Shown here piece by piece: positions 25,836 through 36,648 of a DNA stretch of 64,000 bases; within the stretch, counting starts at the first letter, position 1; each line of letters begins with the position of its first letter. The notes under the pieces were generated by a model. It worked only from the letters and a program-made list of their open reading frames with translations. It was not told the DNA's origin and searched no databases. The position numbers were made by a program, and so were the translations under genes. This DNA comes from Flavobacterium circumlabens. Lineage in GTDB: Bacteria; Bacteroidota; Bacteroidia; Flavobacteriales; Flavobacteriaceae. The stretch covers positions 1 to 64,000 of the forward strand of contig NZ_SLWA01000002.1 in NCBI RefSeq assembly GCF_004345565.1. Direction: 5' to 3'.

Positions 25836-28382
25836 TTATAGATTAGTCGGTTCCTCGGCTTTGTGTATTTCTACCGAAAGTTCCTGGGAATCTTCTTTCA
25901 GGTCCATTAAGATTTCATCACCTGAATGTATTTTTGAAGTTATGATTTCTTCAGCCAACAAATCTTCAACGTATTTCTGGATAGCTCTCTTAAGTGGTCT
26001 TGCACCAAATTGTCTGTCAAAACCTTTCTCAGCGATAAATGCTTTCGCTTTATCAGTAAGGCTTAAACTATATCCTAATTCAGCAATACGTGAATATAGT
26101 TTTTTAAGCTCAATTTCTATAATCAAATCAATATCCGCTTTTTCTAATGCGTTGAAAACGATAACGTCATCAATTCTGTTTAAGAACTCAGGAGCAAAAG
26201 TTTTTTTCAATGCATTTTCAATGATGCTTTTTGAATTGTCATCGGCCTGGGCGACTTTAGCAGCAGTTCCGAATCCTACACCTTGTCCAAAATCTTTCAA
26301 TTGACGGGCACCAACATTAGAGGTCATGATGATGATTGTGTTTTTAAAGTCGATTTTGCGACCTAAACTGTCTGTCAGGTATCCATCATCCAAAACCTGA
26401 AGCATCATGTTGAATACATCAGGGTGCGCTTTTTCGATTTCATCTAATAGCACCACGCAATATGGTTTTCTGCGGACTTTTTCAGTCAATTGACCACCTT
26501 CTTCATAACCAACATATCCCGGAGGCGCTCCAACTAAACGGGAGATAGCAAATTTCTCCATGTATTCACTCATGTCGATACGTACCAATGCATCTTCAGA
26601 ATCGAATAGTTCTTTTGCTAAAACTTTCGCTAATTGCGTTTTACCAACTCCGGTCTGACCTAAGAAAATAAATGAACCAATTGGTTTGTTAGGATCTTTA
26701 AGTCCGGCTCTGTTACGTTGAATAGAACGTGCAATTTTAAGAACGGCTTCGTTTTGACCAATTACTTTGTTCTGAATTAATTCAGGTAATTTAGCGAGTT
26801 TATTGCTTTCTGTTTGTGCAATTCTGTTTACGGGAATTCCGGTCATCATAGAAACAACGTCGGCTACATTGTCTTCTGTAACTTCAATTCTGTTGTTTTT
26901 GGAATCTTCTTCCCATTGTTCCTGTGCGACAGCTAAATCTTTCTCGATACGTTTTTCATCATCGCGAAGTTTGGCAGCTTCTTCATATTTTTGTTTTTTA
27001 ACAACCATATTTTTATTTTCGCGCACTTCTTCTAACTGGCGTTCCAAATCTAAAATTTGTTTCGGGACATCAATATTGGTAATGTGTACACGAGAACCAG
27101 CCTCGTCAAGAGCATCAATAGCTTTGTCCGGTAAAAAACGCTCAGACATATATCTGTTTGTTAATTTAACACAAGCTTCAATGGCTTCCTGAGTATAGGT
27201 TACATTATGGTGATCTTCGTATTTGTCTTTGATGTTGTTTAGGATAGCAATAGTCTCCTCAACAGAAGTTGGTTCCACTATTACTTTCTGGAAACGTCTT
27301 TCTAAAGCACCATCTTTCTCAATGTACTGTCTGTATTCATCAAGAGTTGTAGCTCCAATACATTGGATTTCTCCTCTTGCCAAAGCAGGTTTGAACATGT
27401 TTGAGGCATCAAGGGAACCAGTGGCTCCACCGGCACCAACAATGGTGTGTATTTCATCAATAAAAAGAATAATGTCGTCGTTTTTTTCAAGCTCGTTCAT
27501 TACGGCTTTCATTCTTTCTTCAAACTGACCGCGGTATTTTGTTCCGGCTACTAAACTGGCCAGATCAAGAGTTACCACACGTTTGTTGAAAAGAATACGC
27601 GACACTTTTTTCTGAATGATACGTAAAGCCAATCCTTCTGCAATAGCAGATTTACCCACTCCGGGTTCTCCGATAAGAAGCGGGTTGTTCTTTTTTCTAC
27701 GGCTCAGGATTTGAGAAACACGTTCTATTTCTTTTTCACGCCCTACTACAGGGTCCAGTTTTCCTTCTTCCGCCATTTCTGTTAAATCTCTCCCAAAATT
27801 ATCTAAAACCGGAGTCTTTGATTTTTTGTTTGACTTATTGGCGGGATTGTTGAAACTACTTTCTTTCAGACTGTCATCTTGTCCTGAATCGTCATTATAC
27901 GATTCGTTTCTTGGCAAGTTTTCTAAGAATTCTTCTTCGCTTGGAGTCATATTTAAATATTGTTCTTTAGCTATGTCATAATCTATTTTTAGTTTATTCA
28001 ACAGCTTGGTTGTTGGATCGTTTTCGTTTCGTAAGATACATAACAGCAAATGCGCCGTGCTAATCGATGAGCTCTGGAATACCTTTGCTTCAAGGAAAGT
28101 GGTCTTCAGTGCTCTTTCCGCCTGACGCGTAAGATGAAGATTCTTCTTTTCGGCATTGATTTCAACGCTTTGATTGGCTGGACTCAGTACTTCTACTTTT
28201 CTGCGTAAATGATCTAAATCAACAGCGAGGTTATTGAGGATATGAATGGCTTTACCGTTTCCATCTCTCAAAATGCCCAGCATTAGATGTTCAGTACCAA
28301 TAAAGTCGTGACCCAAACGTAAGGCTTCTTCTTTACTGTAAGTAATAACATCTTTTACTCTTGGTGAAAAATTATCATCCAT
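25836..28382 (-). CDS. clpC: ATP-dependent Clp protease ATP-binding subunit ClpC
   Basis: An AAA+ unfoldase that feeds proteins to ClpP, 848 residues. Order: two Clp_N repeats (about 5-145: [20 protein letters not shown]), AAA1 with Walker [14 protein letters not shown] (about 237), a middle UVR segment ([18 protein letters not shown], about 465) and AAA2 with Walker [17 protein letters not shown] (about 575). The C-terminal D2 small domain follows ([20 protein letters not shown]). The UVR motif and short middle region mark it as ClpC rather than ClpB. It is monocistronic and divergent from gyrA. The stress-regulator genes found with clpC in Firmicutes (ctsR, mcsAB) are absent. Confidence 0.96.
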   Translation of the reverse strand: MDDNFSPRVKDVITYSKEEALRLGHDFIGTEHLMLGILRDGNGKAIHILNNLAVDLDHLRRKVEVLSPANQSVEINAEKKNLHLTRQAERALKTTFLEAKVFQSSSISTAHLLLCILRNENDPTTKLLNKLKIDYDIAKEQYLNMTPSEEEFLENLPRNESYNDDSGQDDSLKESSFNNPANKSNKKSKTPVLDNFGRDLTEMAEEGKLDPVVGREKEIERVSQILSRRKKNNPLLIGEPGVGKSAIAEGLALRIIQKKVSRILFNKRVVTLDLASLVAGTKYRGQFEERMKAVMNELEKNDDIILFIDEIHTIVGAGGATGSLDASNMFKPALARGEIQCIGATTLDEYRQYIEKDGALERRFQKVIVEPTSVEETIAILNNIKDKYEDHHNVTYTQEAIEACVKLTNRYMSERFLPDKAIDALDEAGSRVHITNIDVPKQILDLERQLEEVRENKNMVVKKQKYEEAAKLRDDEKRIEKDLAVAQEQWEEDSKNNRIEVTEDNVADVVSMMTGIPVNRIAQTESNKLAKLPELIQNKVIGQNEAVLKIARSIQRNRAGLKDPNKPIGSFIFLGQTGVGKTQLAKVLAKELFDSEDALVRIDMSEYMEKFAISRLVGAPPGYVGYEEGGQLTEKVRRKPYCVVLLDEIEKAHPDVFNMMLQVLDDGYLTDSLGRKIDFKNTIIIMTSNVGARQLKDFGQGVGFGTAAKVAQADDNSKSIIENALKKTFAPEFLNRIDDVIVFNALEKADIDLIIEIELKKLYSRIAELGYSLSLTDKAKAFIAEKGFDRQFGARPLKRAIQKYVEDLLAEEIITSKIHSGDEILMDLKEDSQELSVEIHKAEEPTNL

Positions 28383-28401
28383 AATATTATTAATTGTATT
28401 G

Positions 28402-28433
28402 TAAATTTAGTGAATTACTGTATGAAAAACAAA
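28402..28433 (-). promoter_or_regulatory. Predicted clpC promoter
   Basis: On the minus strand TTTG (28430-28433), a 20-bp spacer and TAAATTTA (28402-28409; one mismatch to TAnnTTTG) end 19 bp before the clpC start. Confidence 0.45.
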
Positions 28434-28640
28434 AACCGTACCCTTCAGAATCTCATGACAGCTAAGAGACAAAAAAAAAGACAATAAAAGCGTTAAAAAA
28501 CGCTTAATTTATTAACCAAAAGCTAAAATAAAGTTGTTAATAAATCATTGAAATAAGTGTAAGGAAATAGCTGAAAAAATTTCAAAAAAACGTATCTTGG
28601 CACGCTTTGAAACTAATATAATTATTTAATATAACAACTT

Positions 28641-31283
28641 ATGTCTGAAGGAGAAAAGTTAATTCCTATTAACATAGAAGATGAAATGAAATCAGCTTAC
28701 ATCGATTATTCGATGTCAGTAATCGTATCAAGAGCACTTCCTGATGTTAGAGATGGCTTGAAACCAGTGCATCGAAGAGTTCTTTATGGAATGTATGACT
28801 TAGGAGTAACTTCAAGATCTGCCCACAAAAAATCGGCGAGAATCGTAGGGGAGGTTTTGGGTAAGTATCACCCACACGGAGACACCTCTGTGTATGACGC
28901 AATGGTTCGTATGGCTCAGGAATGGAGTATGCGTTATTTATTAGTAGACGGTCAGGGTAACTTTGGTTCTGTCGATGGTGACAGTCCTGCAGCAATGCGT
29001 TATACTGAGGCCAGAATGCGTAAGATTTCAGAAGACATCATGGCAGATATCGAAAAAGAAACAGTTGATTTTCAATTGAACTTTGACGATACATTATATG
29101 AGCCAAAAGTAATGCCAACCCGAGTTCCTACTTTGCTGATCAATGGAGCGACAGGAATCGCAGTAGGTATGGCAACCAATATGCCTCCACACAATTTAAC
29201 TGAAGTTATCAACGGTACATTAGCGTATCTTGGTAATAACGATATTGAAATTGACGAATTAATGACACATATTAAAGCTCCGGATTTTCCAACGGGAGGT
29301 ATAATATATGGTTATGAAGGTGTTCGTGAAGCATTCAAAACCGGTAGAGGGCGTATCGTAATGCGTGCAAAAGTTGGTTTTGAAGAAGTTGACGGAAGAG
29401 AATGTATCATTGTGACCGAGATTCCATATCAGGTGAACAAAGCCGAAATGATCAAACGTACGGCTGATCTGGTTAATGATAAGAAAATTGAAGGTATTGC
29501 GAATATTCGTGACGAATCAGACAGAAACGGTATGCGTATCGTTTATATCCTGAAACGTGATGCTACGCCAAACGTAGTTTTGAATACTTTATATAAATTC
29601 ACCTCATTACAATCTTCTTTTAGTGTAAATAATATCGCACTGGTAAAAGGTCGCCCGCAAATGTTGAATCTAAAAGATATGATTCATTATTTTATTGAGC
29701 ACCGTCATGATGTTGTAGTTCGAAGAACTCGTTTTGAATTGCGTAAAGCAGAAGAAAGAGCGCATATTTTAGAAGGTTTAATTATTGCGTCTGATAATAT
29801 CGACGAAGTAATTGCTATCATCAGAGGTTCAAAAAATACGGAAGAAGCCCGTGAAAAATTAATCGAAAGATTCAATTTGTCCGATATACAGGCTCGTGCT
29901 ATCGTTGAGATGCGTTTACGTCAGTTAACTGGACTGGAACAAGATAAGTTAAGAGCCGAGTATGAAGAATTAATGAAGTTAATCGAGCACTTGAAAGCTT
30001 TATTGGCTGATGTGGATCTAAGAACTAATCTGATTAAAGAAGAGCTGGAAGAGATTCGTGAGAAATACGGAGATGCCCGTCGTTCTCAAATTGAATACTC
30101 CGGTGGAGATGTAAGTATCGAAGATTTAATTGCCGATGAAAATGTAGTTATTACCATTTCTCATGCCGGTTATATCAAACGTACCAACTTAACAGAATAC
30201 AAAACTCAAAACAGAGGCGGAGTTGGACAAAAAAGTGCAGGAACAAGAGATCAGGATTTCCTTGAGCATATGTTCGTTGCGACCAACCACCAATATATGA
30301 TGTTCTTTACGCAAAAAGGAAAATGTTTCTGGATGCGTGTTTACGAAATTCCGGAAGGAAGTAAAACTGCAAAAGGAAGAGCAATTCAGAATCTGGTAAA
30401 TATTGAAAGCGATGATAAAGTAAAAGCTTTCATTTGTACTCAGGACTTAAAAGACAAAGATTATATCAACAGTCATAACCTGGTAATGGTAACCAAAAAA
30501 GGTCAGGTTAAGAAAACTTCTCTGGAGAAATATTCTAAACCAAGGGTAAATGGGGTTGCTGCTATTACAATTAAAGAAGGGGATGAGTTACTGGAAGCGA
30601 AATTAACTAACGGAGAAAGCCAGATTATCTTGGCGGTTAAATCCGGTAAATTAGTTCGTTTTGAGGAAACAAAGACACGTCCGATGGGAAGAACAGCTTC
30701 CGGAGTCCGTGGAATTACACTAAAAGACGATACCGATGAAGTAATTGGTATGGTTACTGTTGATAAAGATGATGTTAACGATTCACAAATTTTAGTGGTT
30801 ACTGAAAATGGATACGGTAAACGTACCAAATTAGTAGACGACGACGGAGAAGATGTTTACAGAATCACAAATCGAGGTGGAAAAGGAGTTAAAACATTGA
30901 ACATCACTGAAAAAACAGGAAAACTAATTTCGATTAATGCTGTAACAGATGCTGATGATTTGATGATTATCAACAAATCAGGGTTAACTATCAGAATGGC
31001 AATTGAAGATTTACGTGTAATGGGTCGTGCAACACAAGGGGTTCGATTAATTAACTTAAAAGGAAAAGATTCTATCGCTGCAGTTACAAAAGTCATGAAA
31101 GATGATGTAGCCGAAGTTATTGTTGATGAAGACGGAAATGTTATAGAATCAGCTATTGAAAGAGTGAAACCAGATCTGGAAGTTCTTGAAGATGATACTG
31201 TAGTTGAAGATGATGACGACGATTCTGATGAAGAAACAGAAGACGAAGATGATTCTGAAGAAGAAGAGGAATCTGAAGAATAA
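28641..31283 (+). CDS. gyrA: DNA gyrase subunit A
   Basis: The breakage-reunion subunit of gyrase, 880 residues. The catalytic tyrosine is Y121 ([12 protein letters not shown]), inside a canonical quinolone-determining region ([20 protein letters not shown]). The C-terminal beta-pinwheel begins after about residue 500 and contains the GyrA-box QNRGGVGQ, which separates it from ParC. The protein ends in an Asp/Glu-rich tail of about 40 residues. The residue two before D-T-S in HPHGDTS is glycine and the Ser is present, so no obvious resistance substitution is seen by eye. It is likely co-transcribed with the TPR gene 44 bp downstream. Confidence 0.97.
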   Translation: MSEGEKLIPINIEDEMKSAYIDYSMSVIVSRALPDVRDGLKPVHRRVLYGMYDLGVTSRSAHKKSARIVGEVLGKYHPHGDTSVYDAMVRMAQEWSMRYLLVDGQGNFGSVDGDSPAAMRYTEARMRKISEDIMADIEKETVDFQLNFDDTLYEPKVMPTRVPTLLINGATGIAVGMATNMPPHNLTEVINGTLAYLGNNDIEIDELMTHIKAPDFPTGGIIYGYEGVREAFKTGRGRIVMRAKVGFEEVDGRECIIVTEIPYQVNKAEMIKRTADLVNDKKIEGIANIRDESDRNGMRIVYILKRDATPNVVLNTLYKFTSLQSSFSVNNIALVKGRPQMLNLKDMIHYFIEHRHDVVVRRTRFELRKAEERAHILEGLIIASDNIDEVIAIIRGSKNTEEAREKLIERFNLSDIQARAIVEMRLRQLTGLEQDKLRAEYEELMKLIEHLKALLADVDLRTNLIKEELEEIREKYGDARRSQIEYSGGDVSIEDLIADENVVITISHAGYIKRTNLTEYKTQNRGGVGQKSAGTRDQDFLEHMFVATNHQYMMFFTQKGKCFWMRVYEIPEGSKTAKGRAIQNLVNIESDDKVKAFICTQDLKDKDYINSHNLVMVTKKGQVKKTSLEKYSKPRVNGVAAITIKEGDELLEAKLTNGESQIILAVKSGKLVRFEETKTRPMGRTASGVRGITLKDDTDEVIGMVTVDKDDVNDSQILVVTENGYGKRTKLVDDDGEDVYRITNRGGKGVKTLNITEKTGKLISINAVTDADDLMIINKSGLTIRMAIEDLRVMGRATQGVRLINLKGKDSIAAVTKVMKDDVAEVIVDEDGNVIESAIERVKPDLEVLEDDTVVEDDDDDSDEETEDEDDSEEEEESEE

Positions 31284-31327
31284 AAGAAAACCACAAAAAA
31301 TAAAATTAAATATACAAATTGAATACT

Positions 31328-32596
31328 ATGAAAAGTAAATATGTAATACTTGCGTCAGCATTATTGATTTCAGTAGCTACTTTTGCTCAAAAAGATCAGA
31401 TTAAAAGTGCAGAGAAAGCATTAAAAAACGGAGATGCCCAAGGAGCAATTTCGATATTGAAAGATGCTGAAAATTTAGTAGTAAATGCCAAAGATGTTGA
31501 ACAGGCACAATACTATTTTGTAAAAGGGAATGCTTATCTTGATTTAGCTACTAAAAAAGTAGATGAAAGCAAAAGCTTGTCTCTTGCAGCCGAGAGTTAT
31601 AAAAAGTTAATTGACGTTGAAAAAGAATCCGGGAAGCTAAAATATTCTACTCAGGCAGCTACTTCAATTACTCAGATTAAAGGAAATTTAATTAATTCAG
31701 CAATTGCAGATACTCAGGCAAACAAAAATGCTGAAGGAGCAAAAAAATTGTATGATGCCTATTTATTAGATAAAAAGGATACAATCAATTTGTACTATGC
31801 GGCTTCAACATCTGTAAATGCTCAGGATTATGATTTGGCTTTACCAATGTACGAAGAGCTGAAAAAAATTAATTACTCCGGAAAAGGGACTAGTTATACA
31901 GCTTTAAATAAAGCTTCTGGTAACGAAGACGGTTTTAATACGGTTAACGAAAGAGATTTAGCTGTAAAATTAGGGACTCACGAAAAACCTAAAACAGAGG
32001 CTATTCCTTCTAAAAGAGGAGAGATTTACAAAAATCTTGCTTTAATTTTAGTTCAGAAAGGTCGTATCGAAGATGCTAAAAAAGCAATTGCCGATGCAAG
32101 AAAAACAAACCCGGAAGATTCTTCTTTGTTGCTTACAGAAGCAAATTTATACCTTGAGACCAAAGATTTTGATACCTACAAAAAATTAGTGGGTGAGGCT
32201 TTGCAGAAAGATCCAAACAATGCGGATCTTTTATTCAACCTTGGAGTAATTAGCGGGAATGCAAAAAATCCTGCTGACGCTGAAAAATACTATTTGAAAG
32301 CGATCGAAATTAATCCAGGTTATACAAATGCTTACCTTAATCTTGCCGCATTAAAATTAGAAGCTGAAAAACCAATTATTGATGAAATGAATAAATTGGG
32401 TAATTCTGCAAAAGATATGAAGCGTTACGATGTGTTAAAAGCGCAAAGAGAGTCTGTTTTTAAAGGAGTGATTCCTTACCTTAAAAAAGCAAATGAATTA
32501 GATCCTAAAAATGAAGATGTTGCTAAAACATTATTAGGGGTTTATAAAGCATTAGAAATGACAGCTGAAGCAAAAGCTTTGAAAGCTACAATGTAG
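31328..32596 (+). CDS. Exported tetratricopeptide-repeat protein
   Basis: The start MKSKYVILASALLISV at 31328 gives a Sec signal peptide with predicted cleavage after TFA (TFAQKD). An extension to a TTG at 31319 adds nothing. The 422-residue protein has TPR-like helical pairs, clearest at about 235-335 (YKNLALILVQKGRIEDAKKA, then FNLGVISGNAKNPADAEKYY and LNLAALKLEAE). It is probably a periplasmic or outer-membrane-associated scaffold. It follows gyrA closely and ends at a strong terminator. Confidence 0.85.
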   Translation: MKSKYVILASALLISVATFAQKDQIKSAEKALKNGDAQGAISILKDAENLVVNAKDVEQAQYYFVKGNAYLDLATKKVDESKSLSLAAESYKKLIDVEKESGKLKYSTQAATSITQIKGNLINSAIADTQANKNAEGAKKLYDAYLLDKKDTINLYYAASTSVNAQDYDLALPMYEELKKINYSGKGTSYTALNKASGNEDGFNTVNERDLAVKLGTHEKPKTEAIPSKRGEIYKNLALILVQKGRIEDAKKAIADARKTNPEDSSLLLTEANLYLETKDFDTYKKLVGEALQKDPNNADLLFNLGVISGNAKNPADAEKYYLKAIEINPGYTNAYLNLAALKLEAEKPIIDEMNKLGNSAKDMKRYDVLKAQRESVFKGVIPYLKKANELDPKNEDVAKTLLGVYKALEMTAEAKALKATM

Positions 32597-32624
32597 TTCT
32601 TTGTACAAAAAGACAATATTTTAA

Positions 32625-32679
32625 AAATCCAAATTCCAAAAGATGCTCAGCATAATTGGAATTTGGATTTTTTTTTTTT
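32625..32679 (+). terminator. Intrinsic terminator after the gyrA-TPR unit
   Basis: Perfect 15-bp stem (32625-32639 with 32656-32670; AAATCCAAATTCCAA arm), 16-nt loop and at least nine T. Confidence 0.92.
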
Positions 32680-32690
32680 AAGTATGTCCC

Positions 32691-33110
32691 TTAACTGATT
32701 AATGTAGCAGAAAGTGTAATTGTCGTATTTAAAAGTTTGGAAATCGGACAAATTTCTTTTGCTTTAAGAGCTGTTTTTTCGAATTCCTCAGCTGAAATTG
32801 ATGGAACTTTTCCTTTCAAGTCCAGATGGATCAAAGTTATGGTTCCGTCTTCAAAAGTTACTGTTGCTTCTGTAGCCAGGTCATCTGCCGTAAACCCTCC
32901 TTCGTTTAGCAGAAAACTTAATTGCATCGTAAAACAGCCGGAATGAGCTGCGGCAACCAATTCTTCAGGATTTGTTCCAACGCCGTCTGCAAATCTTGTT
33001 TTAAAGGATAATTGAGCTTTATCCAGTGTTGTACTTTGTGTACTTATAGTTCCTGTTCCCTCCATGCCCGTTCCTTTCCAGTTGGCATTTGCTTTTCTTG
33101 TAAATTTCAT
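32691..33110 (-). CDS. OsmC/Ohr-family peroxiredoxin
   Basis: A 139-residue thiol peroxidase of the OsmC type, which reduces organic hydroperoxides. Both catalytic cysteines are present: C59 in AAAHSGCFTMQLSFLL and C121 in AKEICPISKLLN. The N-terminal WKGTGMEGTGTIS stretch is typical of OsmC rather than Ohr. It is convergent with the TPR gene across a terminator. The gene is monocistronic and followed by repeats upstream of its start. Confidence 0.93.
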   Translation of the reverse strand: MKFTRKANANWKGTGMEGTGTISTQSTTLDKAQLSFKTRFADGVGTNPEELVAAAHSGCFTMQLSFLLNEGGFTADDLATEATVTFEDGTITLIHLDLKGKVPSISAEEFEKTALKAKEICPISKLLNTTITLSATLIS

Positions 33111-33258
33111 ATTAGTATTTATTAGAATTATTTAATTAATTGATCTTCAGTAAATAATGTACTATCAAATATAATCAATATTTTACAGAATTGTTTTAGG
33201 AAAGTTAAGGACAGTGTTAAGTTTAGGGTTTCAGGTTGAAATGATAGTAGACGAATTA

Positions 33259-33398
33259 ACCGCGAGGCACGCTAAGGTTTGTTTTTTATATTACGCTTAA
33301 AAACGCAAAGTTCGCAAGGCTTATACTTATGTAGCTTTGCGAACTTTGCGTTTTTTTAGAATTTTACGTATAAATAAACCTTAGCGTGCCCTTGCGGT
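33259..33398. repeat. Nested 140-bp imperfect palindrome
   Basis: Outer arms 33259-33280 and 33376-33398 (AAACCTTAGCGTGCC perfectly paired for 15 bp, then degenerate). Inner arms 33300-33320 and 33333-33353 (core GCGAACTTTGCGTTT, one mismatch). The inner core matches the GCGAACTTTGCG units at 8103-8158 and 62373-62390. The layout of two nested stems suggests a REP/MITE-like element. It lies in the 320-bp gap between the divergent OsmC gene and the DUF349 gene. Confidence 0.85.
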
Positions 33399-33429
33399 AA
33401 AATGCTATGTTTATTTAACCTGACAATTG

Positions 33430-35418
33430 CTATTGATTCAGATTACGTAATTGCTTTAGTTTATCTTTCCAGACTTCCAGGCTCTCTTTGTGAATAGCAA
33501 TGTTTTTGCGAACTTCAAGAACAATGGAATTCTCTTTTTTTGCGTTTTTAGTATTCGTAAAAAACTGAATGTTATTCTCTAATTGGAAAATTTCGTTTTG
33601 AACTTCTTCAATCTTACGCATCAGGAAGATTTTCTCGTTGTCCAGCTTTCTCGTGTCATTACTTTCGGATAATGAATCAATTCGGTTAGAGAAACGCATC
33701 ATCTCCGTTTCTTTTTTGCTCAAACTTAATTTTTCAAAAAGAGCATCTAAGATTTTATTGAATTTTCCTTCAATGTGACGTCTTGAGAACGGGACTTTTC
33801 CAAATCCTTTCCAGGTTTCAATATGCAGTTTTATAGCATCTAAATCTGTTTTATGGTCTCCGGTAAGCTGATAAGCTCTAAGGATATCCAAATAGGCTTT
33901 TTTATTGTCAAAAGCAGCTACTTCATCACCATTTTCTTCAGATTTATGTTCTTTTAATTTGTCAAAATAATGATTACACGCGTCTTTAAATTCCTTCCAG
34001 ATTTTATCTGAATATTTCTTAGGAACGTGGCCAATTTGTTTCCACTCATCCTGAATTTGCTTCATGATTGGAGTAGTGGCAGTAAAATCGGTACTTTCCT
34101 GTAACTCTTTGGCTTTCGCCACAAGTGCCATTTTTTTATTTAAATTATCGTTTTGATCTTTCTTAATGTCTTTGTAAAAGGAATTTTTGAAAGAATTAAA
34201 ATTTCTAACGGCAGTTTTAAAAGCAGCCCAGGTTTGCTCATTTACTTCAGATGGAACTTTTCCGGCAGCAAAAAACTCATTTCTAAGGGCTTCTACTTTT
34301 TGAATCTGAACCAGCCATTGCGCGTGAGAACCTACTTTTTCGGTACCTAAAACTTCCAATGTAGCAATAATACCTTTTTTTATTTCCAGATTTTGTTGCT
34401 CATTGGCTCTGTGACTTTCAAATAAAACTTCCCTTTTATCGTGAATTTTTTTAGTCAGTTCACTAAATTTATTCCAGATCGTATCGCGGTGTTCTTTCGA
34501 AACAGGTCCAATGTCTTCTTTCCAGATTCTGTGTAAATCCTGTAATTCTCTAAATGATTTACTGATGTCAGTTTCATTTACTAATTCTTCAACGCGGGTT
34601 ATAATTTTTTGTTTTTGCTCCAGATTGTATTTAAAATCCAAATCTCTGGCTTCACGGTCCAAATGTAAATAATCATAGAAATTTTCTACATGGAAGTGAT
34701 AATTATTCCAAACGTGATTGTACTTGTCTTTTGGAATTGGTCCTGCATTTTTCCATCTTTCTCTTAAATCATTAAAATGTTTAAGCGTGTCTTTGATGTT
34801 TTCCTGCGGGTTTATAAGTTCTTTTAGTTCTTCAACAATAGCAAGGCGATTGTCTAAATTTGATTTTAAGTTGGTTTGTAAATGTTTAAAATGAGCATTT
34901 CTTTTTTCTCTGAAAACATTATAATATTCGTCAAATTTAGATTTTAACGGAGAATGGTATTCAAATTCTTCATTTGGATCTTGTTTAGAAGCATTAAATT
35001 CTTCTCTTTTTTCCTCAATCAAATGATTGTATTGTAATAAAAATGCTTTTTTGATTTCTTCAATATGATCTTTTACAGACATCGCTTTATCTGTATGGAC
35101 AAGATTTTTCAATTCGTCAACAAGTGCATCTAACGAAAAAGTATCATAATCCTGCATAGGAATATCATGGCGCTCTTTCAGCGTCTCATCTTCACTCTCT
35201 TCCGCATTTGAATTGGTTATGGCATCTAATGCTTCCTGATGGTCTGTTTCTGTAGCTTCAACTGTATTTTCTGGCTCAGTTTCAGTATTTGAAACAGAGT
35301 CTTCAGCTGTTACTTCAGAATCTGATGTTTCAGTTGCATCCTCTTGTATAGAATCAGTTAATTCGATTCCTGATTTTCCGTCTGCTTCTTGCAGGTTATC
35401 ATTCTTTTCTTCTAACAT
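33430..35418 (-). CDS. DUF349-repeat coiled-coil protein
   Basis: A 662-residue, highly charged, soluble protein. An acidic disordered N-terminus (residues 1-80, rich in Glu, Asp, Thr) is followed by about six DUF349 units, each with a W-K/R-G/P pattern: RERWKNAGPIPKDKYNHVWN, then WKEDIGPVSKEHRDTIWNKF, WKQIGHVPKKYSDKIWKEF and WKGFGKVPFSRRHIEGKF. The C-terminal 70 residues look like a coiled coil. DUF349 proteins are widespread in Bacteroidetes and have no settled function. It is monocistronic. Confidence 0.9.
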   Translation of the reverse strand: MLEEKNDNLQEADGKSGIELTDSIQEDATETSDSEVTAEDSVSNTETEPENTVEATETDHQEALDAITNSNAEESEDETLKERHDIPMQDYDTFSLDALVDELKNLVHTDKAMSVKDHIEEIKKAFLLQYNHLIEEKREEFNASKQDPNEEFEYHSPLKSKFDEYYNVFREKRNAHFKHLQTNLKSNLDNRLAIVEELKELINPQENIKDTLKHFNDLRERWKNAGPIPKDKYNHVWNNYHFHVENFYDYLHLDREARDLDFKYNLEQKQKIITRVEELVNETDISKSFRELQDLHRIWKEDIGPVSKEHRDTIWNKFSELTKKIHDKREVLFESHRANEQQNLEIKKGIIATLEVLGTEKVGSHAQWLVQIQKVEALRNEFFAAGKVPSEVNEQTWAAFKTAVRNFNSFKNSFYKDIKKDQNDNLNKKMALVAKAKELQESTDFTATTPIMKQIQDEWKQIGHVPKKYSDKIWKEFKDACNHYFDKLKEHKSEENGDEVAAFDNKKAYLDILRAYQLTGDHKTDLDAIKLHIETWKGFGKVPFSRRHIEGKFNKILDALFEKLSLSKKETEMMRFSNRIDSLSESNDTRKLDNEKIFLMRKIEEVQNEIFQLENNIQFFTNTKNAKKENSIVLEVRKNIAIHKESLEVWKDKLKQLRNLNQ

Positions 35419-35898
35419 TTTAAATGTATAAGGTTTATTGTTTTAAACAGAGCGAAAGATAGTAAAGGTGTTTCTAAATACAAAATAAATCGTTTGTTTA
35501 TACGCTATTTTGCAATGAAATTCTTATTTATTGCTCTGTTTAGCAAATATGATATTGATTTTTTTATCCTTTTTTTTGAAGTTAATATAAAATTTGAATG
35601 ACCAGTATTTTTAGAAAAATCATATTAAATGATTGTTTTTAACCTTCTGATTCTGATTTTATTTTAAGGAATCTTTTAAAACGAAATGGTTTTTCTGCCG
35701 AATTTAAAAAACGCATTATTTTGAAATCCGTTTAAGGCAGGGTGTGTTGAAAAGTAATAGCTGCAGCAATCCGCTTATGTTTGCAATGTCTGTTTTGGTT
35801 GAGATTATAAAGCAGGAAGACCGACTCTTAAATTCAATTTTTTAGTTATGAATAGAAGATACGAAGACACGAAGACACTAATTGTTTTGTGTGGGGAT
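35419..35898. other. Intergenic region, no feature seen
   Basis: 480 bp between the DUF349 and aroE genes. It is AT-rich, with no open frame of note, no strong hairpin and no member of the repeat families, apart from a short GATACGAAGACACGAAGACAC direct repeat near 35858-35878. Confidence 0.5.
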
Positions 35899-36648
35899 TT
35901 ATTTATTCCAGATTTTCCATGCTTTTTCAGCTTGAAAAATAAGCATATCATAACCGTTTTTTATAATCGCTCCGTGTTCTTTTGCATTTTTTAGAAATTG
36001 TGTTTCTTCCGGATTATAAATCAAATCATAAGCAATGTGCTTACTGGTAAAAAACTCGTAAGGAAGATTGGGACAAGCTTCAATATTTGGGCTTGTTCCT
36101 ACGGGAGTACAATTTATTATAATCTGAAAGTTGTCAAAAGTTGTGGCATTGATCAGGTCGTAATCGATAATATTTTCTTTGGCTTCCCTTGACACAAAAG
36201 TATACAGGATATCAAGTTCATCCAGAGCAAAAGCAACACCTTTTGAGGCGCCGCCGGTACCTAAAATGAGTGCTTTCTTATGATGTGGCTCTAATAGTGG
36301 TTTCAGTGATTTTTTAAAACCATAGTAATCCGTATTATACCCTTTTAATTTTCCGTTTTTAGTGAATTTAATGGTATTGACAGCACCTATTAAAGATGCT
36401 TTTTTTGAAAGTTTATCTAAAAAGGGAATCACTTGTTCTTTGTACGGAATCGTAACATTCAGGCCTTTTAAATCGGGATTATTTTTAACCAGTCCGGAGA
36501 AATGATTAATTTCAGAAATGTCGAAATTTTCGTAGGTGTTGCCTGCAAAAACTTCATCATTAAATTTTTCTGTAAAATATCCTTTCGAAAAAGAGTAACT
36601 AATATTACGGCCCAGCAAGCCAAAACGTCTTTTTAAAATGTCAATCAT
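35899..36648 (-). CDS. aroE: Shikimate dehydrogenase
   Basis: Reduces 3-dehydroshikimate to shikimate with NADPH. 249 residues, slightly short for the family but complete. Substrate-binding motifs are FGLLGRNISYSFSKGYF and NVTIPYKEQVIPFLD (catalytic Lys), with the dinucleotide loop LGTGGASKGVAFAL. Its start overlaps the stop of the upstream TPR gene (TAATG), which implies coupled translation. Confidence 0.94.
   Translation of the reverse strand: MIDILKRRFGLLGRNISYSFSKGYFTEKFNDEVFAGNTYENFDISEINHFSGLVKNNPDLKGLNVTIPYKEQVIPFLDKLSKKASLIGAVNTIKFTKNGKLKGYNTDYYGFKKSLKPLLEPHHKKALILGTGGASKGVAFALDELDILYTFVSREAKENIIDYDLINATTFDNFQIIINCTPVGTSPNIEACPNLPYEFFTSKHIAYDLIYNPEETQFLKNAKEHGAIIKNGYDMLIFQAEKAWKIWNK

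Noticed and set aside
28641..31283. Topoisomerase IV subunit A (ParC) instead of GyrA
   Set aside because: A GyrA-box-like QNRGGVGQ is present at the start of the C-terminal domain and the length fits GyrA.
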